A DNA stretch of 64,000 nt from Caballeronia zhejiangensis (GCF_000698575.1 NZ_JFHD01000004.1:124001-188000), one strand, 5' to 3'; counted from the first letter of the stretch, positions 26,867-35,850 are shown. Made by a program: numbers and translations. The notes: a model not told the origin generated them from the letters alone.

Positions 26867-27820
26867 CTAGCGTCGGCTCGATCCCGCCTGATGTGCCGCG
26901 AACAGACACAGCATCTCGTACATCATCGTTGCGGCGACGAGCGCGGTGTTGCCGCTCGGATCATACGGCGGCGACACTTCAACCACATCGCCGCCGACCC
27001 AGTTCAACCCGTCGAGTCCGCGCAGCAACGCAAGCGTTTCGCGCGTCGTCAATCCGCCGATTTCCGGCGTGCCGGTGCCAGGTGTGAACACCGGATCGAG
27101 CCCATCGACATCGAGCGAAAGATACACGGGCGCATCGCCGACCACGCGCCGCGCTTCTTCGACGATCGCCGCCGGGCCGCGTTCCTCGAACTCTTCGATG
27201 AACACCACGCGCATGCCGTGATCCAACGAATAACGCCAGCCTTCGTCGGTATTCTGCGCGCCGCGTATGCCGATCTGAATCGTGCGCGTGGGATCGAGAA
27301 GACCCGCTTCGACCGCGCGTCTGAACGGCGCGCCGTGCGTGAATTTCGAGCCCTTGAACGCATCCCACGTGTCCGTGTGCGCGTCGATATGCACGAGCGC
27401 GAGCGGTTGCTTCGGCGCGATCGCCTGAAAGACCGGATAGGTGATCGAGTGATCGCCGCCCGCGATCAGCGCTATCTTCCCCGCGCGGAATACTGGCTCG
27501 AAAAAGCGGCGGATATCGGCGTGCGCGGCTTCTAGATCGTAGAGATGCTCAAAGGGCACATCGCCGATATCGGCGACGCGGCACGCTTCGAACGGATTGA
27601 ATCGCGTGACGTGATGAATCGCGCGCATCATCGTGGACATGTTGCGGATCTCGCGCGGCCCGAAGCGTGCGCCAGGACGCGCGGTGACACCGCCATCGAA
27701 GGGCACGCCCGCCAGCGCGATATCGAGCGCCGCGAGGTCGCGCTCGAACGGCACGCGCATGAAAGTGGGAATGCCGGCGAAGCGCGGCAACTGCATCTGC
27801 GAAAGATCGGTGCTGGCCAT
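26867..27820 (-). CDS. Agmatinase-family ureohydrolase
   Basis: 317 residues. All manganese-site motifs of ureohydrolases are present: GGDHS, DAHTDTWD and SLDVDGLDP. The enzyme should hydrolyse a guanidino compound to an amine plus urea. Agmatine, guanidinobutyrate, guanidinopropionate or guanidine itself are all possible. It is the last gene of a minus-strand operon with a polar amino-acid ABC transporter, an M20 amidohydrolase, a DUF1989 protein and a regulator, which favours a catabolic role for an imported compound. Confidence 0.88.
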   Translation of the reverse strand: MASTDLSQMQLPRFAGIPTFMRVPFERDLAALDIALAGVPFDGGVTARPGARFGPREIRNMSTMMRAIHHVTRFNPFEACRVADIGDVPFEHLYDLEAAHADIRRFFEPVFRAGKIALIAGGDHSITYPVFQAIAPKQPLALVHIDAHTDTWDAFKGSKFTHGAPFRRAVEAGLLDPTRTIQIGIRGAQNTDEGWRYSLDHGMRVVFIEEFEERGPAAIVEEARRVVGDAPVYLSLDVDGLDPVFTPGTGTPEIGGLTTRETLALLRGLDGLNWVGGDVVEVSPPYDPSGNTALVAATMMYEMLCLFAAHQAGSSRR

Positions 27821-27836
27821 GATGAGTTCCCGCTGA

Positions 27837-28496
27837 TCAGAACGTGGGCGGCGTGTTGACCCAGAGTATGCGCGTCACCGCATCGCCCGGATTGCGATAG
27901 CTGTGCGGCTCGGTGCTCGGAAAATAGAACGAATCGCCCGCCTTGAGCGAATAGCTCTGATCGCCGAGCGTGAGTTCCAGTTCGCCTTCGAGCACATAAC
28001 CCAACTCTTCGCCGACGTGATGAATCTGCTCGTCGCTGCGCGCGAGCGGCTCCAGTACGTGGATGTCGCCCTGAAGCAACTGGCCCGGACTCGGCACGAC
28101 AAGGCGTTCGAGCATGATGGAGCCCTCGGCACGTCTGCGTTTGCCGGCCGCCGGAGCGGCCCGCGCGCCCGGAAAGCGCACCGAGGGCCGCTCGCTCGCA
28201 CGCTGAACCGGCGAAGCCGTGAGGGTCGGCGCGGACAGCAGTGCCGCGATGTTGGTGTCGAGCGCAATGGCGAGCTTGTGCAGCATGGCGAGCGAAGGCG
28301 TCGCGTGGCCGCCTTCGACCTTCGACAGAAGACTTTCCGAGCAACCCGCCGCTCCCGCGAGCACCTTGAGCGTCATCTGTCGCACCATGCGCGCATGACG
28401 CAGACGCGTGCCGAGGCCATCGGCGGCGGACGCCGGCGCGGCGTTGGCTTTAGGTGAAGTACGCGCTGCAGTTGAGGAAGGTCGTTTGCTGGCCAC
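27837..28496 (-). CDS. XRE-family regulator with C-terminal cupin
   Basis: 219 residues. After a 25-residue Ala/Ser/Pro tail comes an XRE helix-turn-helix (RLRHARMVRQMTLKVLAGAA, then GCSESLLSKVEGGHATPSLA). Then comes a cupin sensor domain (HHVGEELGYVLEGELELTLG, then SYSLKAGDSFYFPSTEPHSY). Such regulators sense a metabolite through the cupin and often control amine, polyamine or nitrogen catabolism. It lies inside the operon, 16 bp before the ureohydrolase gene. The inverted repeat at 34420-34450 before the operon is a candidate site. Confidence 0.9.
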   Translation of the reverse strand: MASKRPSSTAARTSPKANAAPASAADGLGTRLRHARMVRQMTLKVLAGAAGCSESLLSKVEGGHATPSLAMLHKLAIALDTNIAALLSAPTLTASPVQRASERPSVRFPGARAAPAAGKRRRAEGSIMLERLVVPSPGQLLQGDIHVLEPLARSDEQIHHVGEELGYVLEGELELTLGDQSYSLKAGDSFYFPSTEPHSYRNPGDAVTRILWVNTPPTF

Positions 28497-28529
28497 GAAT
28501 GAACACCATCGAAAAGAAGAAGGGCGCGC

Positions 28530-29228
28530 TTATGCGAGCACCGTGAACTCGACTTCGAGCGGGTTGAGCGCGTTGATCGGAATGATATCCTGCGGGCACG
28601 CCGACATGACCACGACGCAGTCCATCGCGGCCCTGATATCCACGTAATCGCCGGACTTCGACACGGGCGGCAGCCAGTCAATCGAATAATCCGGCTTGAC
28701 GGGAATGTTCATCCAAAGATTGAACGGCTGGGGCACTTCCTTCGTGCGCAAGCCAATAGCCTTCAGCGCAAGCCGCAGGTTGTCCGCGCAGTTGTCGTGA
28801 TAGTGCTCGACGCCGAGATTGCGATAGCGGTACAGATCGCACGCGGCGATGAGCGTATCGTGCACGCCCGGCGACGTATCCGTGACGAGTTCGGCAATCG
28901 GGCGGCGCTGGTTGGTCACGAGCGGATCGCCCGGCTGCGGAATGATCTTGTCGATGAACGCGCGCGTATGTTCGAACGACAGAAACTCGTTCAGATGCTG
29001 CGCGTTGAAGATCCACGTATCGCACACTTGCGTGCCGTGCGGATTGGCGATGCGGATGGTCTGCCCGGCCTTCACGCGCACCGCGCGGCCGCAGCGCGCG
29101 GGCACCGTATACGTCATGCCGATTTCAGGCGTGCCGTCCGGCGAGATGGGTTCGTTGAGCGTGGCGTTGACGCCGGTTTCCTGGCCGTTGTCTTCGGTGC
29201 TTGCAAGAGTCGTTGCGGATGCGTTCAT
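28530..29228 (-). CDS. DUF1989 (urea-carboxylase-associated family) protein
   Basis: 232 residues. DUF1989 features are CGRAVRVKAGQTIRI, NPHGTQVCDTWIFN, the CDLYRYRNLGVEHYHDNCADN block and a C-terminal SACPQDIIPIN. Conserved cysteines may bind a metal. Family members occur beside urea carboxylase and guanidine or amine catabolic genes, but their activity is poorly known. It lies between the M20 hydrolase (10 bp away) and the regulator. Confidence 0.88.
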   Translation of the reverse strand: MNASATTLASTEDNGQETGVNATLNEPISPDGTPEIGMTYTVPARCGRAVRVKAGQTIRIANPHGTQVCDTWIFNAQHLNEFLSFEHTRAFIDKIIPQPGDPLVTNQRRPIAELVTDTSPGVHDTLIAACDLYRYRNLGVEHYHDNCADNLRLALKAIGLRTKEVPQPFNLWMNIPVKPDYSIDWLPPVSKSGDYVDIRAAMDCVVVMSACPQDIIPINALNPLEVEFTVLA

Positions 29229-29238
29229 GTGGGCTCCT

Positions 29239-30474
29239 TCAGTCGTTGCAGAGTGTGGTGAGGCAATGAGCGAGCGCGCGTGCGCCGAGCACGAGATGTC
29301 CGGCGTCCGTCGCTTCGGCGGGGTTGTGGCTGATGCCGTCTATGCTGGGCACAAAGATCATTCCGCTCGGGCAATGTTTCGCGAGATACATGGCGTCGTG
29401 GAATGCGCCCGAGGTCAGATGCAGCGCGCGGGTATCGAGCGCGCGGCAGGCTTCGTCGATGCGCGACAACACGGACGGATTGAACGCGACGGGCGCATGG
29501 GCGAACAGCGCTTCGATGCGCGCGCCATGAGATTGCGCGATGGCCTGCGCGTGTTCATCGAACGCGCCGAGCACGCGCGCGTCCGGATGGCGGAAGTCGA
29601 CGGTGAAACTCACCGCCGACGGAATCGTGTTGATCGAATTCGGCGCGATGTTCCAGCGGCCGAACGTGACGCGCGTATCGGCGCGGCCGAGTTCATGGGC
29701 GATGGCATCGAGTTCCCGATGCAGCGCGATGGCGAGCGTCATCGCGTCGCGGCGCAGTGGCATCGGCGTGGTGCCCGCGTGGGCGGCGATGCCCTGCACA
29801 TGGAACGCGTACCAGCGCACGCCCTGAATGCCGCTGACGACAGCGAGCGGCACCTCGGCCTTTTCGAGTTGCGGACCCTGTTCGATATGCAGTTCGACGA
29901 AGGCATGCGCGGCGTCTTGCTGCGCGCGCGGCGGCAGTTCGGGGAACGCGCTGACGTGGCGTTGCAGCGCCGCGCTCAGGGTTGTGCCTTCGGCGTCCTG
30001 CACGTGCGCATAACGCGCCATCCGCGACGGCTCCACGAAGGCGCTCGATCCCATCGCGCCCGGCGAGAAGCGCGTGCCTTCCTCGTTGGTCCAGATCGCG
30101 ACTTCGAGCGGGCGGCGCGTGGGCACGTTCGCATCGTTCAACGCGGCGAGCACTTCGAAGCCCGCAAGCACGCCGTAACATCCGTCGAGCTTGCCGCCGG
30201 CAGGTTGCGTGTCGATGTGGCTGCCGGTCATCACCGGCGCAAGTGCTGCGTCGCCCTCGCGGCAGAAAAACAGATTCGCGCACGCATCCACATGCACGCT
30301 GCAGCCGAGCGCACGCGCGCGGTCGATCAGAAAGCGCCGCGCTTCGATATCGCGTTCGCCGAGCGCGGGGCGGTCCACGCCGCCGTCATCGCGCGCGCCG
30401 AATGCAGCGAGGGCTTCGATCGATTCGAGCAGGCGCGCCGCGTTCACGGCATCCGCCACTTGTCTTGCGCTCAC
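29239..30474 (-). CDS. M20-family amidohydrolase (N-carbamoyl-amino-acid hydrolase / allantoate type)
   Basis: 411 residues. Zn-dependent M20 motifs are MTGSHIDTQPAGGKLDG, NEEGTRFSPG and HIEQGPQLE, which fit hydantoinase/carbamoylase enzymes that cleave ureido groups. The GTG ending at 30474 is preceded by GGAG at seven bases. Removing the downstream IS5 element in silico restores an ancestral transporter ATPase gene whose TGA overlaps this GTG by four bases, which supports the start. The IS now separates this gene from its former operon promoter, so expression may be altered. Confidence 0.9.
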   Translation of the reverse strand: MSARQVADAVNAARLLESIEALAAFGARDDGGVDRPALGERDIEARRFLIDRARALGCSVHVDACANLFFCREGDAALAPVMTGSHIDTQPAGGKLDGCYGVLAGFEVLAALNDANVPTRRPLEVAIWTNEEGTRFSPGAMGSSAFVEPSRMARYAHVQDAEGTTLSAALQRHVSAFPELPPRAQQDAAHAFVELHIEQGPQLEKAEVPLAVVSGIQGVRWYAFHVQGIAAHAGTTPMPLRRDAMTLAIALHRELDAIAHELGRADTRVTFGRWNIAPNSINTIPSAVSFTVDFRHPDARVLGAFDEHAQAIAQSHGARIEALFAHAPVAFNPSVLSRIDEACRALDTRALHLTSGAFHDAMYLAKHCPSGMIFVPSIDGISHNPAEATDAGHLVLGARALAHCLTTLCND

Positions 30475-30526
30475 GATGTCACTCCTTCGCTCACGAAATC
30501 GAGGCTGCGTTCCAGCCACGGTTTAA

Positions 30527-30546
30527 GAGACGGAATCAAAAAGACT
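30527..30546 (+). repeat. IS5-family left terminal inverted repeat
   Basis: 20-base left end of the element, 18/20 identical to the reverse complement of the right end. Confidence 0.88.
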
Positions 30547-30612
30547 CCGGTGGGGCTGTTAACCTTCTCGGCAAGCTGTTAACCTTGGCCATCTGAACAA
30601 CGGGAACCAAGG

Positions 30613-31430
30613 ATGGGTGCGCCGATTGTTGATGACGAACTATGGGCACGGATCGAGCCATTGCTGCCGACGCCGAAACCACGGCGCAAGAAGTATCCAG
30701 GCCGGTTACCAGTCGCGAACAGGGCTGCGCTGAACGGCATCCTGTTCGTGCTCAAGACCGGTATCCGCTGGCGCGACGTGTCGACAAAATTGGGTTTTGG
30801 CTCGGGCTCAACCTGCTGGAGACGGTTGCGCGACTGGCAGAAGGCGGGTGTTTGGAAGCGATTGCACGAGCTACTGCTGGCGAAGTTGCGCGAGGCAGGC
30901 GAACTGGACTTCTCGCGAGCAGCCGTCGACTCTTCTTCTGTGCGAGCCGTTGGGGCGGGCGAAAAACTGGTCCGAACCCCACGGATCGCGCGCGACCAGG
31001 TTCCAAGCACCACATCCTGGTAGACGCTAACGGCGTTCCTGTCAGCGCGATCGTGACAGGCGCGAATCGCAATGACGTCACTCAATTGCTGCCACTCGTT
31101 GACGCCATTCCACCGATGCGCGGCGTACGTGGCCGACCTCTTCAGAAGCCCAAAGTCATCTACGCAGACCGTGGCTATGACTCCGAGACGCATCGCCAGA
31201 AGCTTCGCAAGCGCGGCATCAAGCCGGTGATTGCCAAGCGCCGGACAGAGCACGGCAGTGGTCTGGGCAAATTCCGCTGGGTTGTCGAACGTACTCATGC
31301 GTGGCTTCACAACTTCCGTCGTCTTCGTATTCGCTTCGAACGTCGCGCCGACATTCACGAAGCATTTCTCAAACTCGGTTGCTCCCTTGTCTGCTGGAAC
31401 ATCCTCAGACGGACGGAGCAGCCTTTTTGA
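30613..31430 (+). CDS. IS5-family transposase, two frames joined by a probable -1 frameshift
   Basis: Frame one (30613-31023) gives the N-terminal part: DDELWARIEPLLPTPKPRRK, then NGILFVLKTGIRWRDV, and the first catalytic Asp in AAVDSSS. The rest is in the -1 frame and holds YADRGYDS with the second Asp and RWVVERTHAWL with the catalytic Glu, ending at 31430. The frames overlap at a run of five A after GCG (GGCGAAAAACTGG, from about 30958). Slippage there would join them into a full DDE transposase of about 270 residues. This arrangement is normal for part of the IS5 family, so the element may be active. Confidence 0.88.
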
Positions 31431-32196
31431 ATCCGTCTCTAAGGAACTGCTGCAAGCGCGGTGTGCGCGTATTGCCGAACAGTTGCGCGGGCGGTCCGGC
31501 TTCGACGATTTTCCCGGCTTCCATGAACACGACCTTGTCGGAGATCTTCGCGGCGAAGCTCATCTCGTGCGTGACCATCACCATCGTCATGCCTTCCTGC
31601 GCGAGCGAACGGATCACGTTGAGTACTTCCTCGACGAGTTCGGGATCGAGCGCGGATGTGGGTTCGTCGAGCAGAATCACTTCCGGTTCGATGGCCAGCG
31701 CCCGCGCGATGCCCACGCGCTGCTGCTGCCCGCCGCTCAGCCGCGCGGGATACGCGTCCGCCTTGTGCTCGAGACCGACACGCGTGAGCGCGGCCAACGC
31801 TTTCGTGCGCGCGTCGCGCCTGCTCATCTTCTTGGCGAGCACGAGCGGCGTCGCGACGTTGTCCAGCGCGTTCATGTGCGGCCAGAGATTGAATTGCTGG
31901 AAGACCATCGAAATGGGACGGCGCACGTCGGCGATGCTGGCTTCGCTGTCACGATCCTTCGCCGTGCGTCCTGTCGATCGATAGCCCAGCAACTGGCCTT
32001 TGATCCACACTTCGCCTTCGTCATAGGCTTCGAGAAAATTCATGCAGCGCAGCGCGGTGGTCTTGCCCGAACCGGACGGCCCGATCAGCGTGACGATCTC
32101 GCCGCGCATCACATCCAGGTCGATGCCCTTGAGCACGCGGTTCTCGCCGTAGGACTTGCCGACGGCGCGCAGCTTGAGAATCGGAAGGTCGCTCAT
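31405..32196 (-). CDS. Polar amino-acid ABC transporter ATP-binding protein (3' end replaced by IS)
   Basis: 263 residues. Walker A GPSGSGKT, Q-loop VFQQFNLWP, signature LSGGQQQR, Walker B VILLDEPTSALDPE and the switch His in VTHEMSF are all intact; the type is that of HisP/GlnQ ATPases. The ATG ending at 32196 overlaps the permease stop (ATGA). From LQQFL onward, the last 11 codons (RDGFKKAAPSV) and the stop come from the right end of the IS5 element. The ancestral ending can be rebuilt as LKPWLERSLDFVSEGVTS. The core is untouched, so activity is probably kept. Confidence 0.92.
   Translation of the reverse strand: MSDLPILKLRAVGKSYGENRVLKGIDLDVMRGEIVTLIGPSGSGKTTALRCMNFLEAYDEGEVWIKGQLLGYRSTGRTAKDRDSEASIADVRRPISMVFQQFNLWPHMNALDNVATPLVLAKKMSRRDARTKALAALTRVGLEHKADAYPARLSGGQQQRVGIARALAIEPEVILLDEPTSALDPELVEEVLNVIRSLAQEGMTMVMVTHEMSFAAKISDKVVFMEAGKIVEAGPPAQLFGNTRTPRLQQFLRDGFKKAAPSV
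31420..31439 (-). repeat. IS5-family right terminal inverted repeat
   Basis: 20-base right end of the element; read on the minus strand it also encodes part of the new C-terminus of the ABC ATPase. Confidence 0.88.
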
Positions 32197-32846
32197 GATG
32201 TCTTCTTCAGAAACGGAATGCGGGAAGTCGCGGCCTGCGCGATCAGCGACACGGCTTGCGTCAGCAGCCAGTAACATGCGATCAGCAGCGCATACGGACC
32301 GATATACGTGTAGCTCGATGCGACGATATCGCTGGCCGTCATCGTCAATTCGGGCACCGTGATGATCGACGCGACCGCACTCTCCTTGATGACGAGAATC
32401 GTCTGGTTCGCGATCAGCGGCGCCGCGAACGCGAGCGCCTGCGGCAGTTCGATGGAGCGGAACGCGTCTCGCCGGCTCACGCCGAAAGCGGCGGCGGCTT
32501 CGAGCTGACCGCGCGGAACGCTCGCCCATGCCGCGCGAAAAAGCTCCGCGAAATAAGCGCTCGAATAGAACGCGAGTGAAAGGATCGTGGCCTGCACGGC
32601 CGACAACGTCACGCCTAAAACCGGCAGCCCGAAGTACACGATCACGAGCTGCGACAGATAAGGCGTGCCGCGCACCAGCCACACGAACGCGCCATAGACG
32701 AGCGCGAACGGACGGCCGAACGCGAGCCGCATCGCGTTGATCGCGAAGCCCGCGACGATGCCGATGAAGGCCGCCAGCACGCTCACTTCGAGCGTGATGC
32801 CCATCGCTTCGATGAAGCGCGGAACGAGTGCGATGAAGTTGTTCAT
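32193..32846 (-). CDS. Polar amino-acid ABC transporter permease
   Basis: 217 residues with about five membrane helices. The EAA-type loop that docks the ATPase is present (EAAAAFGVSRRDAFRSIELP), as is the N-terminal WLVRGTPYLSQLVIVYFG segment typical of HisM/GlnP permeases. Overlaps the ATPase start by four bases; nine bases separate it from the second permease gene. Forms the membrane channel with that partner. Confidence 0.92.
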   Translation of the reverse strand: MNNFIALVPRFIEAMGITLEVSVLAAFIGIVAGFAINAMRLAFGRPFALVYGAFVWLVRGTPYLSQLVIVYFGLPVLGVTLSAVQATILSLAFYSSAYFAELFRAAWASVPRGQLEAAAAFGVSRRDAFRSIELPQALAFAAPLIANQTILVIKESAVASIITVPELTMTASDIVASSYTYIGPYALLIACYWLLTQAVSLIAQAATSRIPFLKKTS

Positions 32847-32855
32847 GCCGATGCC

Positions 32856-33518
32856 TCACGGACGCCGTGCCACACGCAGCGCGTACACATGACCCGCGCC
32901 CGCGAGCAGCGACGTGATTGCCAGATAGAACATCGCCGCCAACGCGTACACTTCGAGCGGCCGATACGTCGATGACGAAAGCTGCTGTCCGACGCGCATC
33001 AGATCCGTTACGGATATCACCGACACCACCGCCGACGCCTTGACGATATCGATCATTTCGGAGACGAGCGCGGGCAGCGTCGCGCGCACGACTTGCGGCA
33101 CTTCGATATGCCACAAGGTCTGACGCCGCGTGAGATTGAAGGTCGATGCCGCCTCGATTTGCCCCGGCGCGATGGAGCGAAAACCCGCACCCAGAATCTG
33201 CGACTGATACGCGCCCGTGTTGAGCGACAGCCCGATCGCGGCGGCAGCGAGCCCCGGTAACTCCAGCCCGAGCGCGGACGGCACGTAGTAGAACACCAGC
33301 AGTTGCGCGAGTACGGGCGTGCCGCGCAGCAGGCTCACATACACGCGCGCCGTGCCGCGCATCGGCCGGCTGTCGCTGACCGACATCGTGTAGACGAACA
33401 CGCCGACGAAGAAGCCGCAGCAGACAGCAACCGCCGACAGCACGAGTGTCGTCAGCGCGCCGTCGAGCAGTTGCGGCAAGTAGCCGATGCAGCGCGTAAG
33501 CAGATCGGGACCGTTCAT
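32856..33518 (-). CDS. Polar amino-acid ABC transporter permease
   Basis: 220 residues with about five membrane helices. It has SLLRGTPVLAQLLVFYYVP, the docking loop EAASTFNLTRRQTLWHIEVP, and the paired SVISVTDLMRVGQ segment. It should pair with the permease encoded next as a heterodimer. Lies seven bases after the binding-protein gene. Confidence 0.92.
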   Translation of the reverse strand: MNGPDLLTRCIGYLPQLLDGALTTLVLSAVAVCCGFFVGVFVYTMSVSDSRPMRGTARVYVSLLRGTPVLAQLLVFYYVPSALGLELPGLAAAAIGLSLNTGAYQSQILGAGFRSIAPGQIEAASTFNLTRRQTLWHIEVPQVVRATLPALVSEMIDIVKASAVVSVISVTDLMRVGQQLSSSTYRPLEVYALAAMFYLAITSLLAGAGHVYALRVARRP

Positions 33519-33525
33519 CGCGATG

Positions 33526-34380
33526 TCAGATAGACGGTGCGGGAAGCGTGGCCGGAACGTCCATCGTCGAGCCGAACCATTTCTCCTGAAGCTTCTTCAT
33601 GGTGCCGTCGCTGTTCGCTCTCGCGATGCCATCGCTGAAGAGCTTGAGGAGGGCAGCGCTGTCGGCGTCCTTGCGTGCGACCCAGGCGAAGTAGCTCTTC
33701 GGACCGATGGTCTGCGGCAACACCGCGAAAACGCCCGGACGCGACTTCAGCAATGGCCCGAGATTGGCGACGGACTGCGCGACGGCATCGAGCCGGCCGA
33801 CGGCGAGGTCGGCATAGGCTTCGTCGAACGCGACGTATTGCTTGATCTGCTTGATGCCGGGACCGCCTGCTTCCTTCAGCTTCTTGTCGAGCGCCATCAG
33901 CGCCTGCAATTGTGCAGAGCCGGTCTGCGAGCCGACCACCTTGCCGTTCAGATCGTTCGGCGCTTTGATGGAGGTATCGGCGGACCGGGTGAGTACGCCG
34001 GTGGTCGCGTCGGCGACGGGAACAGTGAAGGCGAAATGATCGGCGCGGTCCTTGTTGACGGTCACGGCCGTCACGACGACGTCGAAGCGCTTTGCATCGA
34101 GACCGGGCAGCAGACCCTGGAAGGGCAGGTCGAGCTGCTTGACCTTCACATCGGGCAGAGACTTGAGGACGTAGGCCATCAGATCGGCGTCATAGCCGAC
34201 GATCTTGCCGTTATCGACGTATTCGAAGGGCGCGTAACGCGCTTCCGTCGCGATCGTGATTTCCTTGTTCGATTTGATGCGGGCGAGCAGATCTTCCGCG
34301 TGCGCAAGCGACGGCGCGGCGGCGTTGAGCGCGAGCGCGCCCGTCAGTGCGGCCAGCAAATGGCGAAGACGTTTGTTCAT
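33526..34380 (-). CDS. Polar amino-acid-type ABC transporter substrate-binding protein
   Basis: 284 residues. Signal peptide about 1-28 (ALTGALALNAAAPSLAHAED). The mature domain has the family 3 solute-binding signature around GYDADLMAYVLKSLPDVKVKQLD and the ligand-contact segment ATEARYAPFEYV. First gene of the operon. The ligand is not clear from sequence; the linked amidohydrolase and ureohydrolase suggest a guanidino or ureido acid. Confidence 0.9.
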   Translation of the reverse strand: MNKRLRHLLAALTGALALNAAAPSLAHAEDLLARIKSNKEITIATEARYAPFEYVDNGKIVGYDADLMAYVLKSLPDVKVKQLDLPFQGLLPGLDAKRFDVVVTAVTVNKDRADHFAFTVPVADATTGVLTRSADTSIKAPNDLNGKVVGSQTGSAQLQALMALDKKLKEAGGPGIKQIKQYVAFDEAYADLAVGRLDAVAQSVANLGPLLKSRPGVFAVLPQTIGPKSYFAWVARKDADSAALLKLFSDGIARANSDGTMKKLQEKWFGSTMDVPATLPAPSI

Positions 34381-34839
34381 GACACTCCCCTTGCGTATGG
34401 GCTATGTTGAAGGCAATCGGAATTTCATTCAAGCAACTTGAATGCAATTCATTAGGCATGAAGTGTGCCAACGCGAAGCGCCCGGACCTGCGGGGCTTCG
34501 TCTTCCGACATGCACTGAAAGGGGGGTGTAGAAGCGGGCGAATGCACCGCCGCGCACGGCGATGCACCGGTTTGAAGTATGAAGGGAGTGATTGCGAGAG
34601 TGAGTGGGGTCCGCAATAGGGACGCAAGACGTCACACGAGCGACAGGGCGTCCGGCGGCCGCGGCTTAACCAGCAGCGGGGACATGGAGATGGATCCTCG
34701 ATGCGTCGCGCGCAAGGGTTCGACTAGCAAGCTCGCAACGTTTCATCAGTCTGGAGATTGCGAACTCGGGTACCCGGCGTACGATCGTACGTTCCGCGCG
34801 ATCGACGCCCATCGTCCTGCTGCAAAATTGGCACTCGGC
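34381..34839. other. Upstream region of the ABC operon and edge of the decayed region
   Basis: About 460 bp. It holds the inverted repeat at 34420-34450 and, presumably, the operon promoter. The rest shows no gene. Confidence 0.5.
34420..34450. promoter_or_regulatory. 31-bp inverted repeat before the ABC/ureohydrolase operon
   Basis: Two 14-base arms around CAA match at 13 of 14 positions. The inner part, CATTCAAG-CAA-CTTGAATG, is perfect. It lies 40 bp upstream of the first start codon, where a repressor site is expected. The XRE-cupin protein of the operon is the natural candidate. Confidence 0.7.
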
Positions 34840-35850
34840 CTAAAGCTCGGCCGCCGCCAGTGCGGTCGCGCCCAGCTGTGCTTGTTCCCGACGATGCGCC
34901 GCGACGGAAGAATGCGCGCCGGCTGGTGTCGCGGTGCGGCAGACATCGCGTAAGGCGCAATCGGCGGGAAGCACGGTCTCCAGTTCGTCGCGAACGAATC
35001 GCCATGCGCCCTGATTGCGGTCTTCCTCCTGCGCCCAAACGATGCTGCGCAAGCTGGTGAACCGGGCGAGCACGCGCCGGAGTGGGTCATGCGGGAACGG
35101 ATACAGCTGCTCGATGCGGATGATCGCCGTCGATTCGTCGCCGGACCCGTCGCGAGCATCGCGCAATTCGTAGTAGAACTTTCCGCTGCATAGGACGACG
35201 CGTTCAACCGCACTTGCATCTGCGATGCGTTCGTCGCCCAGTACGCATTGAAATGCGCCATCGATCATCTCTCGCAGCGTCGAGTGCGACGCGACGTTGC
35301 CGTAAAGCTTCGACTTCGGAGACATGACGATGAGCGGCGTCCGACGCTCGGTCGTCGCCTGCTGGCGAAGCAGATGAAACCATTGCGCCGAGGTCGAAGG
35401 TACGACAATCCGCATGTTTTCGTCCGCGCAAAGCTGCAGGAAGCGGCCGAGATAGCCGCTCGAATGCTCCGGACCGACGCCCTCATGGCCATGCGGCAGC
35501 AATACGGCGAGCGCCGAATCATAACCCCACTTGAACTCGCCGGCCGCGATGTACTGATCGATGAAAACCTGCGCGCCGTTGACGAAGTCACCGTACTGTG
35601 CTTCCCAGACAGTCATCGTGGTCTTCGTTTGAACACTGTAGCCATACTCGAATCCAAGCACGGCCTCTTCGGTCAGCGGCGAGTTCACGATGTCGAACCG
35701 TCCCTGCCTTGCGGCGATGCCACTGAGCGGCACATGACGGTGGTGAGTGCACGTCAAGCACGAAGACGCGGCCGAAGCGCGCGCCCAAATCGCCATAGAG
35801 CTTCCCGGTGAGCAACAATTTCAAACAGGAAGCGCGGCTAATTTCCATCC
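34840..35850 (-). pseudogene. sucA: Remnant C-terminal third of 2-oxoglutarate dehydrogenase E1
   Basis: About 300 residues resemble the last third of SucA: SPLTEEAVLGFEYGYS, VWEAQYGDFVNGAQVFIDQYI, LLPHGHEGVGPEHSSGYLGRFL, and SPKSKLYGNVASHS. The ThDP-binding middle and the N-terminus (over 500 residues) are missing. At the 5' edge (about 35720-35850) the frame is disturbed. A full housekeeping sucA must lie elsewhere, so this is a decayed extra copy or a rearrangement scar. An IS end lies about 40 bp upstream. Confidence 0.85.

Larger units (their letters stand above)
30527..31439 (+). mobile_element. IS5-family insertion sequence, intact, 913 bp
   Basis: Terminal inverted repeats GAGACGGAATCAAAAAGACT (left) and, on the other strand, GAGACGGATTCAAAAAGGCT (right) match at 18 of 20 positions. 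TAA occurs directly outside both ends (30524-30526 and 31440-31442), a three-base target duplication of the TNA kind seen in part of the IS5 family. The interior carries one transposase in two overlapping frames. The element lies between the ABC ATPase gene and the amidohydrolase gene of one operon, and its right end supplies the last codons and stop of the ATPase. Confidence 0.93.

Noticed and set aside
28849..30582. 577-codon plus-strand frame
   Set aside because: Antisense to the DUF1989 and M20 genes; composition is Arg/His-rich and no family is visible.
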